Below the pieces are notes generated by a model. It worked only from the letters and a program-made list of their open reading frames with translations. It did no database searches and had not been told where the DNA came from. Below are positions 18,477-25,682 of a DNA stretch of 64,000 nt, piece after piece. The DNA comes from JACRLV01 sp045863555 (GTDB lineage Bacteria; Planctomycetota; Phycisphaerae; UBA1845; Fen-1342). Positions within the stretch are counted from its first letter, which is position 1, and every line of letters begins with the position of its first letter. A program made the translations under genes and the position numbers. The stretch is from NCBI GenBank assembly GCA_045863555.1, contig BTUU01000006.1, forward strand, positions 1-64,000. Reading direction: 5' to 3'.

Positions 18477-18782
18477 CTAGACGAAGGAGCTGCCGCCGGT
18501 GAAGATGCTGGAGGAGCCGTCTCGAATCGCGTACATGCGTTCGACCATCGCCTTCTCCGCGGCACGGACGGAGGCGGCCTTCTTACCGACCTCCTGCCCC
18601 GTCTCCGCCCTGCGTTCCTCATCCGAGGTCCACGGCGCGCCGCAGTTGCGGTTGCCGAGGTAGCTGGTGATTCGGTCCAGCTCATTCCCGCCCGGGATCG
18701 CCTCGAAAGAGCACGCCGGCTGGGCGTAGTTGTTGCCCAGGTTGATCTGGGCGGCCACGCCGGGTCTGCTTTCGTTTTCCAT
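18477..18782 (-). CDS. Unknown small protein downstream of hcp
   Basis: 101 residues from ATG 18782 with AAGGAG upstream. It is hydrophilic, with a Cys in each half of the N-terminal part (PACSFEA, NRNCGAPW), a helical acidic/basic stretch (DEERRAETGQEVGKKAASVRAAEKAMVERM) and a Ser/Gly-rich end. No signal peptide or membrane helix. It lies about 95 bases after hcp on the same strand, before a terminator-like hairpin, so it probably shares the hcp transcript. An accessory or cargo role is a guess. Confidence 0.6.
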   Translation of the reverse strand: MENESRPGVAAQINLGNNYAQPACSFEAIPGGNELDRITSYLGNRNCGAPWTSDEERRAETGQEVGKKAASVRAAEKAMVERMYAIRDGSSSIFTGGSSFV

Positions 18783-18878
18783 CGTCAAACTCCTTGCCGA
18801 AGAACTCGTCCGCCATCAGCCGCGACGGGCCGCCCCGGGTCGGATGCGGGGCGGCCTCGTCCGATCGTCGTCAGCCGA

Positions 18879-19364
18879 TTACTTCGGGACGATCCAGCTG
18901 TCCTCGGCCTCGATGCCGTCGATCTCCCAGGTCCACTTGATCTTCTTGTACGTGCACATGACTTCTTCCATGTGCGTGTAGCTCTCGGTCTTGGGATCGA
19001 GGCAATTCGGCATCCAGGGGCGGATGCTGACGATGATTGCATCGGTGAGCACGTGCGTAAAGTAATGCTCTTCCTTGCCCGTGGGATCGATGCGATACCA
19101 CTTCAGTGTCACGTTCTTCATGTGCTCGCCGGTGCACAGGGCCTGGTAGAGCTTGGGCGAGCTCTTGTCCTGCACCTTGACGAACGAGAACGCGTTGTGG
19201 ATGCGCTTGCCGGTCGATAGACCCGACTGCGGATCGCGCGGGATGCGGATTTCATGGTTGAAGGCCTCGACCAGGATCGTGCCCTCACGACCCTGCATCT
19301 CGCACGAACCCTCGATGTTGCCCTGGTTTTCGCCTTCGAGCGTCAGATGGGCTGGCATTGGCAT
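18879..19364 (-). CDS. hcp: Type VI secretion tube protein Hcp
   Basis: 161 residues, the usual length for Hcp, which stacks as hexameric rings to form the T6SS inner tube. The family pattern is seen in MPAHLTLEGENQGNIEGSC, VEAFNHEIRIP, GKRIHNAFSFVKVQD (the conserved H.P/FxF-type region) and LKWYRI. No signal peptide, as expected for Hcp. GAGGAG precedes the ATG. It is separated from tssC by about 400 bases holding a hairpin and a sigma-54-like promoter. Confidence 0.9.
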   Translation of the reverse strand: MPMPAHLTLEGENQGNIEGSCEMQGREGTILVEAFNHEIRIPRDPQSGLSTGKRIHNAFSFVKVQDKSSPKLYQALCTGEHMKNVTLKWYRIDPTGKEEHYFTHVLTDAIIVSIRPWMPNCLDPKTESYTHMEEVMCTYKKIKWTWEIDGIEAEDSWIVPK

Positions 19365-19496
19365 GGTACGGTCTCCTCAGTCAGTCTCGAACGTTTCCCT
19401 TCGTCGCGGCCGGCTCCCCGTGAGCCCGTTTTTTTCCGCCGCTCCCTCACGCTTGCTTCCTCGCATCGCGTTCGTTCGCGTTCGAAAGCCCCCTCT

Positions 19497-19512
19497 TGCA
19501 TGGCCCGTGCCA
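19497..19512 (-). promoter_or_regulatory. Sigma-54 promoter for hcp
   Basis: On the minus strand the site reads TGGCACGGGCCATGCA. It matches the -24/-12 consensus TGGCAC-N5-TTGCA at 10 of 11 fixed positions, with the exact GG-to-GC spacing. It lies about 130 bases upstream of the hcp ATG. Confidence 0.7.
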
Positions 19513-19699
19513 AAGGGCGTACCCTCGAACTGAATTCCGGCGATCTTTCACAAGCCGTGATTTTGAAAGCACTTACAAGTGATTGACTCGTTTCGTCGCA
19601 AGGCGCCTCGAAGCGGCGCTGATTTCATCTGGGAACCACCTCTCACCCACTCGTCTCCCCACTGCACGATCGACTACCCAATTCCGTTCCGCCGGAGAC

Positions 19700-19747
19700 G
19701 AGAACGGGCCGCCGTGCCTCTCGGCCGGCGGCCCGCACGCAGTTCTC
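19700..19747 (-). terminator. Hairpin after tssC
   Basis: Nested stem: GAGAAC/GTTCTC outside and a 10-bp CGGGCCGCCG/CGGCGGCCCG inside. No T-run, but it is placed to separate tssBC from hcp transcription. Confidence 0.45.
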
Positions 19748-19770
19748 TCATCGGGCGGGCCCGCCGACGA

Positions 19771-21237
19771 TTACTTGTCGAGCTTGCCGACCAGCGAAAG
19801 CGTGAAATTCGCGCCTTCGAACTTGATGTGCGGCATGACCTGGAGATCGACCTTGTAGAAGCCGACTTCGCCGGGCACTTCCACGACGTCGATCTTGAAC
19901 TTTCGAATCGGCCGGCGGTTGGCGACCTCCGCCGTCGGGCTGTCCATGTCCGCGGCGTACTGCCGCATCCACTCAGTCAGTTCGGTCTGCATCTTGACCG
20001 GCGTCTGCCACGTCTGGAGGTTGTCACGCTGGATGACCTTCAGGTAGTGGGCGAGACGCGAGATCATCATCATGTACGTGAGGCGTGTGCCGAGCTTATA
20101 GTTCGTCTGCGATGCGCGGCCCTCTTCGGTGTCGGGATAGGTCTTGGGCTTCTGGACCGAGTTGGCGCTGAAGAAGCACGCCTTGTCGGTGTTCTTGTAC
20201 ATCGTCAGGCCGATGAAGCCGCATTCGGCCAGCTCGAACTCGCGGCGGTCGGAAATAAGCACTTCCGTCGGAATCTTGGTCTCGATGCCTTCCATCGTCT
20301 TGTACTGATGGAGCACCAGGTTCTCGACCATGCCGCCGGCCTGCGGACCCGTGCAGTTGCTCGTCCAGCGCGACTGGGCAAAGCTCGCCGAGAGACGGGA
20401 AGCAAACGCGAAGGCGGCGTTGCCCCAGAGGTACTTCGCGTGGCTGTCCGTGACCTTCTCCTGGTAGTTGAACGCCTTGACCGGATTGGCCTCCGGGTCG
20501 TACGGCTGACGCAGCAGGAACCGCGGCATCGTCAGTGCGAAGTAACGCGAATCGTCGCTGTCGCGGAACGACCGCCACTTCGTGTACTGCGGTCCTTCGA
20601 AGACGCTCTCCAGGTCCTTGAGCTTCGGCAGTTCCTGGAAGTCATTCACGCCGAACATCTGCGGCCCGGCGGCCGCGATGAACGGGCAGTGCGACATGGC
20701 CGCGACCGCCGAGGCCTTCTGCATGAGGGCGATGTCGCGGGGGCCGGGGCCGAAATCGTAGTTGGCGATCATCGCGCCGAAGGGCTCGCCGCCGGCCTGG
20801 CCGAATTCCGCCGTGTAAATGTGCTGGTAGAGCCCGGACTTGGGAATCTCGGGCGCGTTCTCGAAGTCTTCGAGCAGCGCATCCTTCGAGATGTTGATGA
20901 TGTCGATCTTGATGTTCTCGCGGAAATCGGTCTGGTCGACGAGGAACTTGAGGCTGCGCCACGACGATTCGAGCCGCTGCACGTCGGCGTTGTGCAGGAT
21001 CTCGTCCACCTGCGCGCTGAGCTTCGCGTCGATCTCGGCGATGTAGGCGTCGATCAGGGCCTTGTCGATCTTCTGATCGGGCCGGGCGACAAGCTGGCTC
21101 AGCAGGGCCTCGACGCCGCGACGGGCGATCTTCTTGGCCTCCTGGTCCTGAATCCCGGTCGCGACCGTGATCTCATCGAGCAGCGAAAGGACATCTTCCG
21201 GCATTTCTGCCGCGGCTTGTTGCGGTGCTTCGGCCAT
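19771..21237 (-). CDS. tssC: Type VI secretion sheath large subunit TssC
   Basis: 488 residues, typical of TssC/VipB/EvpB, which forms the contractile T6SS sheath with TssB. Conserved segments include SWRSLKFLVDQTDFRENIKIDI, the FGAMIANYDFG core, FIAAAGPQMFG, WRSFRDSDDSRYFALTMPRFLLR and the C-terminal PGEVGFYKVDLQVMPHIKFEGA. The ATG has GGGAG upstream. It follows tssB by 85 bases on the same strand. The hairpin after the stop suggests the tssBC transcript ends there. Confidence 0.93.
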   Translation of the reverse strand: MAEAPQQAAAEMPEDVLSLLDEITVATGIQDQEAKKIARRGVEALLSQLVARPDQKIDKALIDAYIAEIDAKLSAQVDEILHNADVQRLESSWRSLKFLVDQTDFRENIKIDIINISKDALLEDFENAPEIPKSGLYQHIYTAEFGQAGGEPFGAMIANYDFGPGPRDIALMQKASAVAAMSHCPFIAAAGPQMFGVNDFQELPKLKDLESVFEGPQYTKWRSFRDSDDSRYFALTMPRFLLRQPYDPEANPVKAFNYQEKVTDSHAKYLWGNAAFAFASRLSASFAQSRWTSNCTGPQAGGMVENLVLHQYKTMEGIETKIPTEVLISDRREFELAECGFIGLTMYKNTDKACFFSANSVQKPKTYPDTEEGRASQTNYKLGTRLTYMMMISRLAHYLKVIQRDNLQTWQTPVKMQTELTEWMRQYAADMDSPTAEVANRRPIRKFKIDVVEVPGEVGFYKVDLQVMPHIKFEGANFTLSLVGKLDK

Positions 21238-21322
21238 CGAAAATCACTCCCTTGGCGTCGAAAGCCGGCGGCAGCGCCGGCGCGTACCCAGTTTCAAAAC
21301 AATCGGACGTACGGCCCGCGGA

Positions 21323-21808
21323 TCAGCCGCCGGACTCTTCCTTCTTGAACACGTCCATCAGCTTCTTGCGCGTTTCCTCATCCTTGATCTTCTCGGTGAG
21401 CATCTTCTGGAAGTCGCGCTTATTGGCCAGCGGGCTCTTGAGGGCCGCCAGCGCCTCGCGCGTCTCCAGAAGCTGGTTCAGCTCGGGAACCTGCCGGGCG
21501 ATCGCCTCGGGCTCGAAATCCTTGAGCGTGGCGAAGTTCAGCTTGACGCCCATCTCGTCGCCGTCCTTGCCCGTCAGCTTGTTGGCGACGTTGACGTTCA
21601 GGCTGAGCTTCTGGCTCTTCATGACGTCGTTGAAGCTGTCCTTGTCGACGCGGATCTGCTTGCGATCCTCGAGCGCCGTATCGTCCGCCCGCTGCGTGAA
21701 GTCGCCGAGGACCGCCATGCGGAACGGCAGCTCCTTCTGCTCCTTCGCGTTGGTCGCGGGGCGATAGGTGATATTGATTCGTTCTTTGGGTGCCTGGGAC
21801 TGTGCCAT
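21323..21808 (-). CDS. tssB: Type VI secretion sheath small subunit TssB
   Basis: 161 residues from ATG 21808 with GCGAGG upstream. It matches TssB/VipA: INITYRPATNAKEQKELPFRMAVLGDF near the N-terminus, then VDKDSFNDVMKS, FATLKDFEPEAIARQVPELNQLL and the C-terminal LKSPLANKRDFQKML. Length fits the family. TssB and TssC together form the sheath. A sigma-70-type promoter lies about 85 bases upstream. No baseplate, membrane-complex or ClpV gene is present in this window. Confidence 0.93.
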   Translation of the reverse strand: MAQSQAPKERINITYRPATNAKEQKELPFRMAVLGDFTQRADDTALEDRKQIRVDKDSFNDVMKSQKLSLNVNVANKLTGKDGDEMGVKLNFATLKDFEPEAIARQVPELNQLLETREALAALKSPLANKRDFQKMLTEKIKDEETRKKLMDVFKKEESGG

Positions 21809-21891
21809 GACGATGAACCTCGCAGTTGCGCTGACAGGCCGACCATGATCGCGGAACGCGGCCGGAGAACGTCGACCCTGAACACGTTCGA

Positions 21892-21919
21892 ATCTTACCG
21901 CCGCGGCCCGACCCGTCAA
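21892..21919 (-). promoter_or_regulatory. Sigma-70-type promoter for tssBC
   Basis: On the minus strand TTGACG (21919-21914), a 16-base spacer, then TAAGAT (21897-21892). About 85 bases before the tssB start. Confidence 0.45.
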
Positions 21920-21964
21920 ACATGTTCTAGTACGATCGGCCCACGCGCCCGCCGGCCCGACCGG

Positions 21965-23074
21965 CTATTTCAGCCCCTCGATCCACTCGCACAGCGGATC
22001 CAGCCCCTCGCCGCGCAGCGCACTCACCGCCCACACCGGCCGGGCATCCGAGACGCTCTCGCGCAGCTCCTTGATCGTCCGGTCCGCCCCCGGCAGGTCG
22101 GCCTTGTTCACGACGAACCCCGTCGCGATCTCGGCCACGCCCGCCTTCTCGAACTGCACCGCGTCCCCCGCCCCCGGCATGACCAGCAGCAGCACTTCCT
22201 GCGAGACTTTCCGCACGTCCACGTCATTCTGCCCCGCCCCGACCGTCTCCGTCAGCACGATCTCGTACCCCGCCGCCACCAGCAGCTCGATCACCTCATC
22301 CACGTGCGGCGCCAGCCCCCCCGCCTGACCCGCCGACGACAGGCTCCGCACGTACAGCCCGTCATCCGGCTCGGCCGACATCATTCGCAGCCGGTCGCCC
22401 AGCAGCGATCCGCCCGTGATCGGGCTGCTCGGGTCGACGGCCACGACCGCGACCCGCTTGCCCCGCGCCCGCAGTTGCCGGGCGAGCTTGCCGATGAACG
22501 TGCTTTTTCCGACGCCCGGCGAGCCCGTCACGCCGATCCGCACGCCGCCCTTGGATCGGAGCGTCGCGACCGCCGCCTCGATCCGGTGTCGCCGGCCCTC
22601 GACGATCGCCGTGATCGCCTGCGCCAGGCCCCGCGCCGTCGACAGGTCGGGCGGCGCAGCGCTCTCCTCGCGGGCGGCCCGCTTCTTCTGCGCCAGCTCG
22701 CGGATCGTCTCGATGATCGCGGACATCGGCGTGCCGGGGTTGAAGACGCCGCTGCACCCCATCGCCCGCAGCGGCTCCTTGTCCTGCTCGGGGATGATCC
22801 CCCCCACGATCACGGGAATATCCCCGATCCCCGCCTCGCGGCCGCAGCGCAGCACCTCCGGCATGACCGTCATGTGCGCCGCCGAGAGCAGGCTTACGCC
22901 GAGGACGTCGACATCCTCCTGCAACCCCGCCTGCACGGTGGCCAGCGGCGTCTGCCACAGCCCCGTGTAGATCACCTCCATGCCCGCATCGCGGAGATTC
23001 CGCACGATCAGCTTGGCCCCGCGGTCGTGGCCGTCGAGACCGATTTTCGAGATGAGAACACGAACAGGACGCAT
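21965..23074 (-). CDS. B12-binding domain fused to MeaB/ArgK-type GTPase
   Basis: 369 residues. Residues 1-125 are a cobalamin-binding domain of the methylmalonyl-CoA mutase small-domain type, with the DxHxxG motif at Asp14, His16 and Gly19 (KIGLDGHDRG) and the later GGIIPEQD strand. Residues 150-369 are a MeaB-type G3E GTPase: P-loop GSPGVGKST (184-192), VVAVDPSSPITGGSLLGDR, ETVGAGQNDVD and NKAD. MeaB chaperones and reactivates B12 mutases. The order matches the N-terminal half of IcmF but the catalytic mutase domain is missing; no mutase gene is in the window. No B12 riboswitch is seen upstream. Confidence 0.88.
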   Translation of the reverse strand: MRPVRVLISKIGLDGHDRGAKLIVRNLRDAGMEVIYTGLWQTPLATVQAGLQEDVDVLGVSLLSAAHMTVMPEVLRCGREAGIGDIPVIVGGIIPEQDKEPLRAMGCSGVFNPGTPMSAIIETIRELAQKKRAAREESAAPPDLSTARGLAQAITAIVEGRRHRIEAAVATLRSKGGVRIGVTGSPGVGKSTFIGKLARQLRARGKRVAVVAVDPSSPITGGSLLGDRLRMMSAEPDDGLYVRSLSSAGQAGGLAPHVDEVIELLVAAGYEIVLTETVGAGQNDVDVRKVSQEVLLLVMPGAGDAVQFEKAGVAEIATGFVVNKADLPGADRTIKELRESVSDARPVWAVSALRGEGLDPLCEWIEGLK

Positions 23075-23146
23075 GCTTCGACTTCCCGGATGCGGGTGGC
23101 AACGGACGGGATCGGGCGATCGATCAAACCGTCCGCGGAATCTACC

Positions 23147-23178
23147 GTGAAAACGTGAAAAGGTGAAAACGTGAAAAC
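23147..23178. repeat. Four tandem copies of an 8-bp unit
   Basis: GTGAAAAC, GTGAAAAG, GTGAAAAC and GTGAAAAC follow directly on one another. It lies in the 255-base gap upstream of the B12/MeaB gene. Confidence 0.85.
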
Positions 23179-23329
23179 GGCGGCCCCGGCCCGCTCACGC
23201 CCGCGGGGGCCACGCCGAGGTCGCTGAACCGGCATTCATGAAAGAGGTCCGCAAATATCGTGACTCCGGGGCGGATTTCGGCACCTCGGCCGCTCCGAAG
23301 CTGACTCCAAACGGACTGACTGGGGGAAC

Positions 23330-23677
23330 TCACGCCCCCGGCGGCGCGTTGGCGCGGTACTGGAGCACCTCGACGCGTTCGAGCGTGACGAGGCCGTCGG
23401 TCAGCATCGCATCGACGAGCGGCAGGAATGCGTCAATCTTCTCGCGGGCGTCCACGATCTCGATGACGATGGGCAGGTCCTCGGAGAGGCGCAGGATCTT
23501 GGCGGTGTGCAGGCGGCTCTTTGCACCGAAGCCCATCGGCCCGCGCAGGACCGTCGCGCCCGCGAGGTGCTGCGCCCGGGCGGCCAGGACGATCGACTCG
23601 TACAGCGGCCGGCCCTGCCAGCGGTCCGACTCGCCGATGAAGATGCGCAGCAGACAGCCTTCCCGGGGTATTTTCAT
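23330..23677 (-). CDS. DUF190 protein, fluoride-operon partner
   Basis: 115 residues of the DUF190 family (PII-like fold): LLRIFIGESDRWQGRPLYESIV near the start, ATVLRGPMGFGAKSRLHTAKILRLSEDLPIVIEIVD in the middle. The family commonly neighbours crcB. It starts 7 bases after the crcB stop, with its GGGAG site inside crcB, so the two are one operon under the upstream fluoride riboswitch. A regulatory role on the transporter is plausible but unproven. Confidence 0.88.
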   Translation of the reverse strand: MKIPREGCLLRIFIGESDRWQGRPLYESIVLAARAQHLAGATVLRGPMGFGAKSRLHTAKILRLSEDLPIVIEIVDAREKIDAFLPLVDAMLTDGLVTLERVEVLQYRANAPPGA

Positions 23678-23683
23678 GGCGCT

Positions 23684-24106
23684 TTAGACTCCCAGCCAGC
23701 GCTCGGCCAGTCGGTAGCCGATCCAGACGGCGACCAGACCCAGGACCACGCTGCCGCCGACGTTCAGCGCGGCGCGGGCGTATTGTCCGTCATTCAGCAG
23801 CGCGAACGTCTCGAGGCCGAAGCTCGAAAAGGTCGTGAATCCGCCCAGAACGCCGATCGTCAGCGCCAGACGGTACTCCTCGCGCACCAGCCAGCGCCCC
23901 GCGAGCGCCGCGGTCAGGAAACCGATCAGCAGGCAGCCGGTGAGGTTGACGAGGAGCGTCCCCAGCGGAAACGCGGCGCCGGCCCAGCGCTGCGTCCAGC
24001 CGGCCAGCAGGTAGCGGCAGACGCCGCCGAGACCGGAGCCGGCGAAGATCAGGGCGGTCTTCAGGAGGAGGTACGCGCTGTCGGCCGAAGCCGTCGTCGG
24101 GGGCAT
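23684..24106 (-). CDS. crcB: Fluoride channel CrcB/FluC
   Basis: 140 residues with four membrane helices, as in Fluc channels, which export fluoride as dual-topology dimers. Motifs: GSGLGGVCRYLL in helix 1, GTLLVNLTGCLLIGF with the conserved Asn in helix 2, and GVLGGFTTFSSFGLE with the Phe-box and Thr-Ser sodium site in helix 3. The ATG has GGGAGA upstream. A fluoride riboswitch in its leader supports the function strongly. Confidence 0.95.
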   Translation of the reverse strand: MPPTTASADSAYLLLKTALIFAGSGLGGVCRYLLAGWTQRWAGAAFPLGTLLVNLTGCLLIGFLTAALAGRWLVREEYRLALTIGVLGGFTTFSSFGLETFALLNDGQYARAALNVGGSVVLGLVAVWIGYRLAERWLGV

Positions 24107-24143
24107 GAAATCTCCCGCCCGGATTCGCGCGGCCCGGCCGCGC

Positions 24144-24197
24144 GGACAGGAGTCATCAGCCTCGGGGCGGGGCGGTTCTCGGCGGACTCCATCACCG
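24144..24197 (-). ncRNA. Fluoride (crcB-motif) riboswitch
   Basis: On the minus strand the leader has the conserved GGTGATGGAGTCCGCC, then AACCGCC, then GCTGATGACTCCTG. These are the diagnostic conserved blocks of the fluoride aptamer in the right order and spacing. It lies about 40 bases before crcB and just after a TATACT -10 element. Fluoride binding would switch on crcB-DUF190. Confidence 0.9.
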
Positions 24198-24204
24198 TCC
24201 GTCC

Positions 24205-24210
24205 AGTATA
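24205..24210 (-). promoter_or_regulatory. -10 element of the crcB operon
   Basis: TATACT on the minus strand, placed so that transcription would begin at or just before the riboswitch. I see no good -35 match in this GC-rich region. Confidence 0.5.
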
Positions 24211-24250
24211 GCCGCGCGCGGCAGGGCCGGTGCGGGCCGGGCGGCGGAGT

Positions 24251-24700
24251 TTAGGCGTCGCGGGGCGGGCCCTGTCGGCGGCGGGATTTGAGTTCCGAAC
24301 GGTGCTTCTTGTCGGCGAGGCGGCGCCTTTTCGCCCCGGCGCTCGGGCGGGTGGGCCGGCGCGGCGGGTCAACGTGCAGCCAGCGGCCGAGCAGGTCGAT
24401 CAGCCGCTGCGTCGCGTCGGCCCGATTTGCGGCCTGCGAACGGTCGCCCTGGGCGACGATGCGGATGCGGCCGTCCGTGGCGCGGCGCTCGCGGGTGCGC
24501 GTGGCGATGCGGGCGATTTCGAGCGGATCTAGAAGCGTACAACTGCGGAAATCGAACAGAAGCGTGGCCCGCGTGCTGACCTTGTTGACGTGCTGGCCGC
24601 CGGGCCCGCCGCCGCGGTCGAAGCGGAATTCGAGCCAGGGCGCGAGCGATTCCGGCGTAAATCGGGGCGGACCGTTCACGCGCTCAGCATAGTGCGACAT
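24251..24700 (-). CDS. arfB: Ribosome-rescue hydrolase ArfB (YaeJ family)
   Basis: 149 residues: an RF-1 catalytic domain with GGGPGGQHVNKVSTRA (GGQ at 34-36), no stop-codon recognition domain, and a long basic C-terminal tail rich in Arg and Lys (RRRLADKKHRSELKSRRRQG). That tail is how ArfB detects the empty mRNA channel of stalled ribosomes. Length and layout match ArfB rather than RF1/RF2. It lies just upstream of the fluoride operon on the same strand but with separate control. Confidence 0.92.
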   Translation of the reverse strand: MSHYAERVNGPPRFTPESLAPWLEFRFDRGGGPGGQHVNKVSTRATLLFDFRSCTLLDPLEIARIATRTRERRATDGRIRIVAQGDRSQAANRADATQRLIDLLGRWLHVDPPRRPTRPSAGAKRRRLADKKHRSELKSRRRQGPPRDA

Positions 24701-24888
24701 ACGCGGCGACGAAATAGACCGCGATGCGCAGGCGCTGCTCGGTCAGTGCGAAAAGTAGCATGGCTCCCTGCCCTCCTGAAGGCAGCCGCGCGACGGCATC
24801 GACGCCGTCGGCGGTTCGACTCGGGCCGCGCCGACGTGCATCCGCACCCGTCGCGACGTCCTGACCTCCGATCCCACGGACGCGGCCG

Positions 24889-25512
24889 TTACGGCACGGC
24901 CGGGAGACCGAATTCCTGCACCCAATAGACGCCGAACTCACCCCCGGTTCGGACGCCGACACCCAGTTCGGTGAAGCGGCCGTCGAGGATGTTCTGGCGG
25001 TGGCTGGGGCTGGCCATCCAGTCGGCGAAGGCTTCCTCCGGCGTCCGCTGGCCGGCGGCGAGGTTCTCGCCGACAACGCGGAAGTCGTAGCCGAACTGCT
25101 CGGCGCGGACGGAGAGCGTCGACTGGGTAACCGGGTTCACATGGGCAAAAAAGTCGAATGAGATCATCTCGCAGGCGTACTGGGTCGCCTGATCCTCGAG
25201 CGTCTGGTTGCGGACGACCGTTCCGAGACCGTTGCGGACGCGTTCCTGATTGACGAGTTCGAGGATCCGGGAGCGCCACGCGTCGACGGCGGCCGGCTCA
25301 TCGCAGCTCGGAAATTCCGCCGCCAGACGGGCCGCGAAATCGTCTACCGGTTCAGTGGGCGGTGGCGAGGCCTCGGCCGCGGGTGCGGCCGGGCGGCCGA
25401 CGGTCGGGTCGGCGGCGAGGGCGGCGGAAAGATCGGCGTCGTCTGTCGGGCACCCGCCCATGACGGAACCGAGAAGAGCCGTTACTATCACGCCGATTCG
25501 GAATCGGAGCAT
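24889..25512 (-). CDS. CAP/SCP-domain lipoprotein
   Basis: 207 residues. Signal peptide with lipobox VMGGC, an Ala/Pro-rich spacer to about residue 60, and a CAP (SCP/PR1) domain: ILELVNQERVRNGLG, DFFAHVNP with the conserved His, FRVVGENLAAGQ with the Glu, and SPSHRQNILDGRFTELGVG with the second His. These form the family's four-residue cavity. Bacterial CAP proteins are surface or extracytoplasmic proteins of uncertain activity. Confidence 0.88.
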   Translation of the reverse strand: MLRFRIGVIVTALLGSVMGGCPTDDADLSAALAADPTVGRPAAPAAEASPPPTEPVDDFAARLAAEFPSCDEPAAVDAWRSRILELVNQERVRNGLGTVVRNQTLEDQATQYACEMISFDFFAHVNPVTQSTLSVRAEQFGYDFRVVGENLAAGQRTPEEAFADWMASPSHRQNILDGRFTELGVGVRTGGEFGVYWVQEFGLPAVP

Positions 25513-25610
25513 TCTTGCCTCTCCAGGCAGATCACGATTTTCGAACTGGGAACGAGAGCCGGCCTCGCTCGGCCGCCGGTCTGCCTCATTGTAGGCGGCC
25601 GGGGCGGGAC

Positions 25611-25639
25611 TTGATGCGACTTTTTGTCGCCCCGATACT
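25611..25639 (+). promoter_or_regulatory. Promoter of the PKD-WD40-metzincin gene
   Basis: TTGATG at 25611-25616, a 17-base spacer, and GATACT at 25634-25639, about 44 bases before the ATG. Confidence 0.45.
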
Positions 25640-25682
25640 GAAGAGACCGGCTGTCCGGAAAAGAACGCCCTAGGAGTCTTCC

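Larger units (their letters stand above)
19365..19770. other. Long gap between tssC and hcp
   Basis: 406 bases with no credible gene. It holds a GC-rich hairpin next to tssC and the sigma-54-type promoter of hcp, leaving a long leader of about 120 bases before the hcp start. Confidence 0.6.

Noticed and set aside
19579..21348. A 589-codon plus-strand frame opposite tssC
   Set aside because: tssC is a firm family match on the other strand; the plus frame is Arg/Leu-rich shadow sequence without a ribosome site.
21167..23158. A 663-codon plus-strand frame opposite tssB and the B12/MeaB gene
   Set aside because: It spans two well-recognised genes and their gap, and is Arg/His/Pro-rich low-complexity sequence.
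23147..23178. Possible CRISPR remnant
   Set aside because: The unit is only 8 bp with no spacers and no cas gene nearby.
23075..23329. Possible B12 riboswitch upstream of the B12/MeaB gene
   Set aside because: I looked for the conserved B12 box and found no match.
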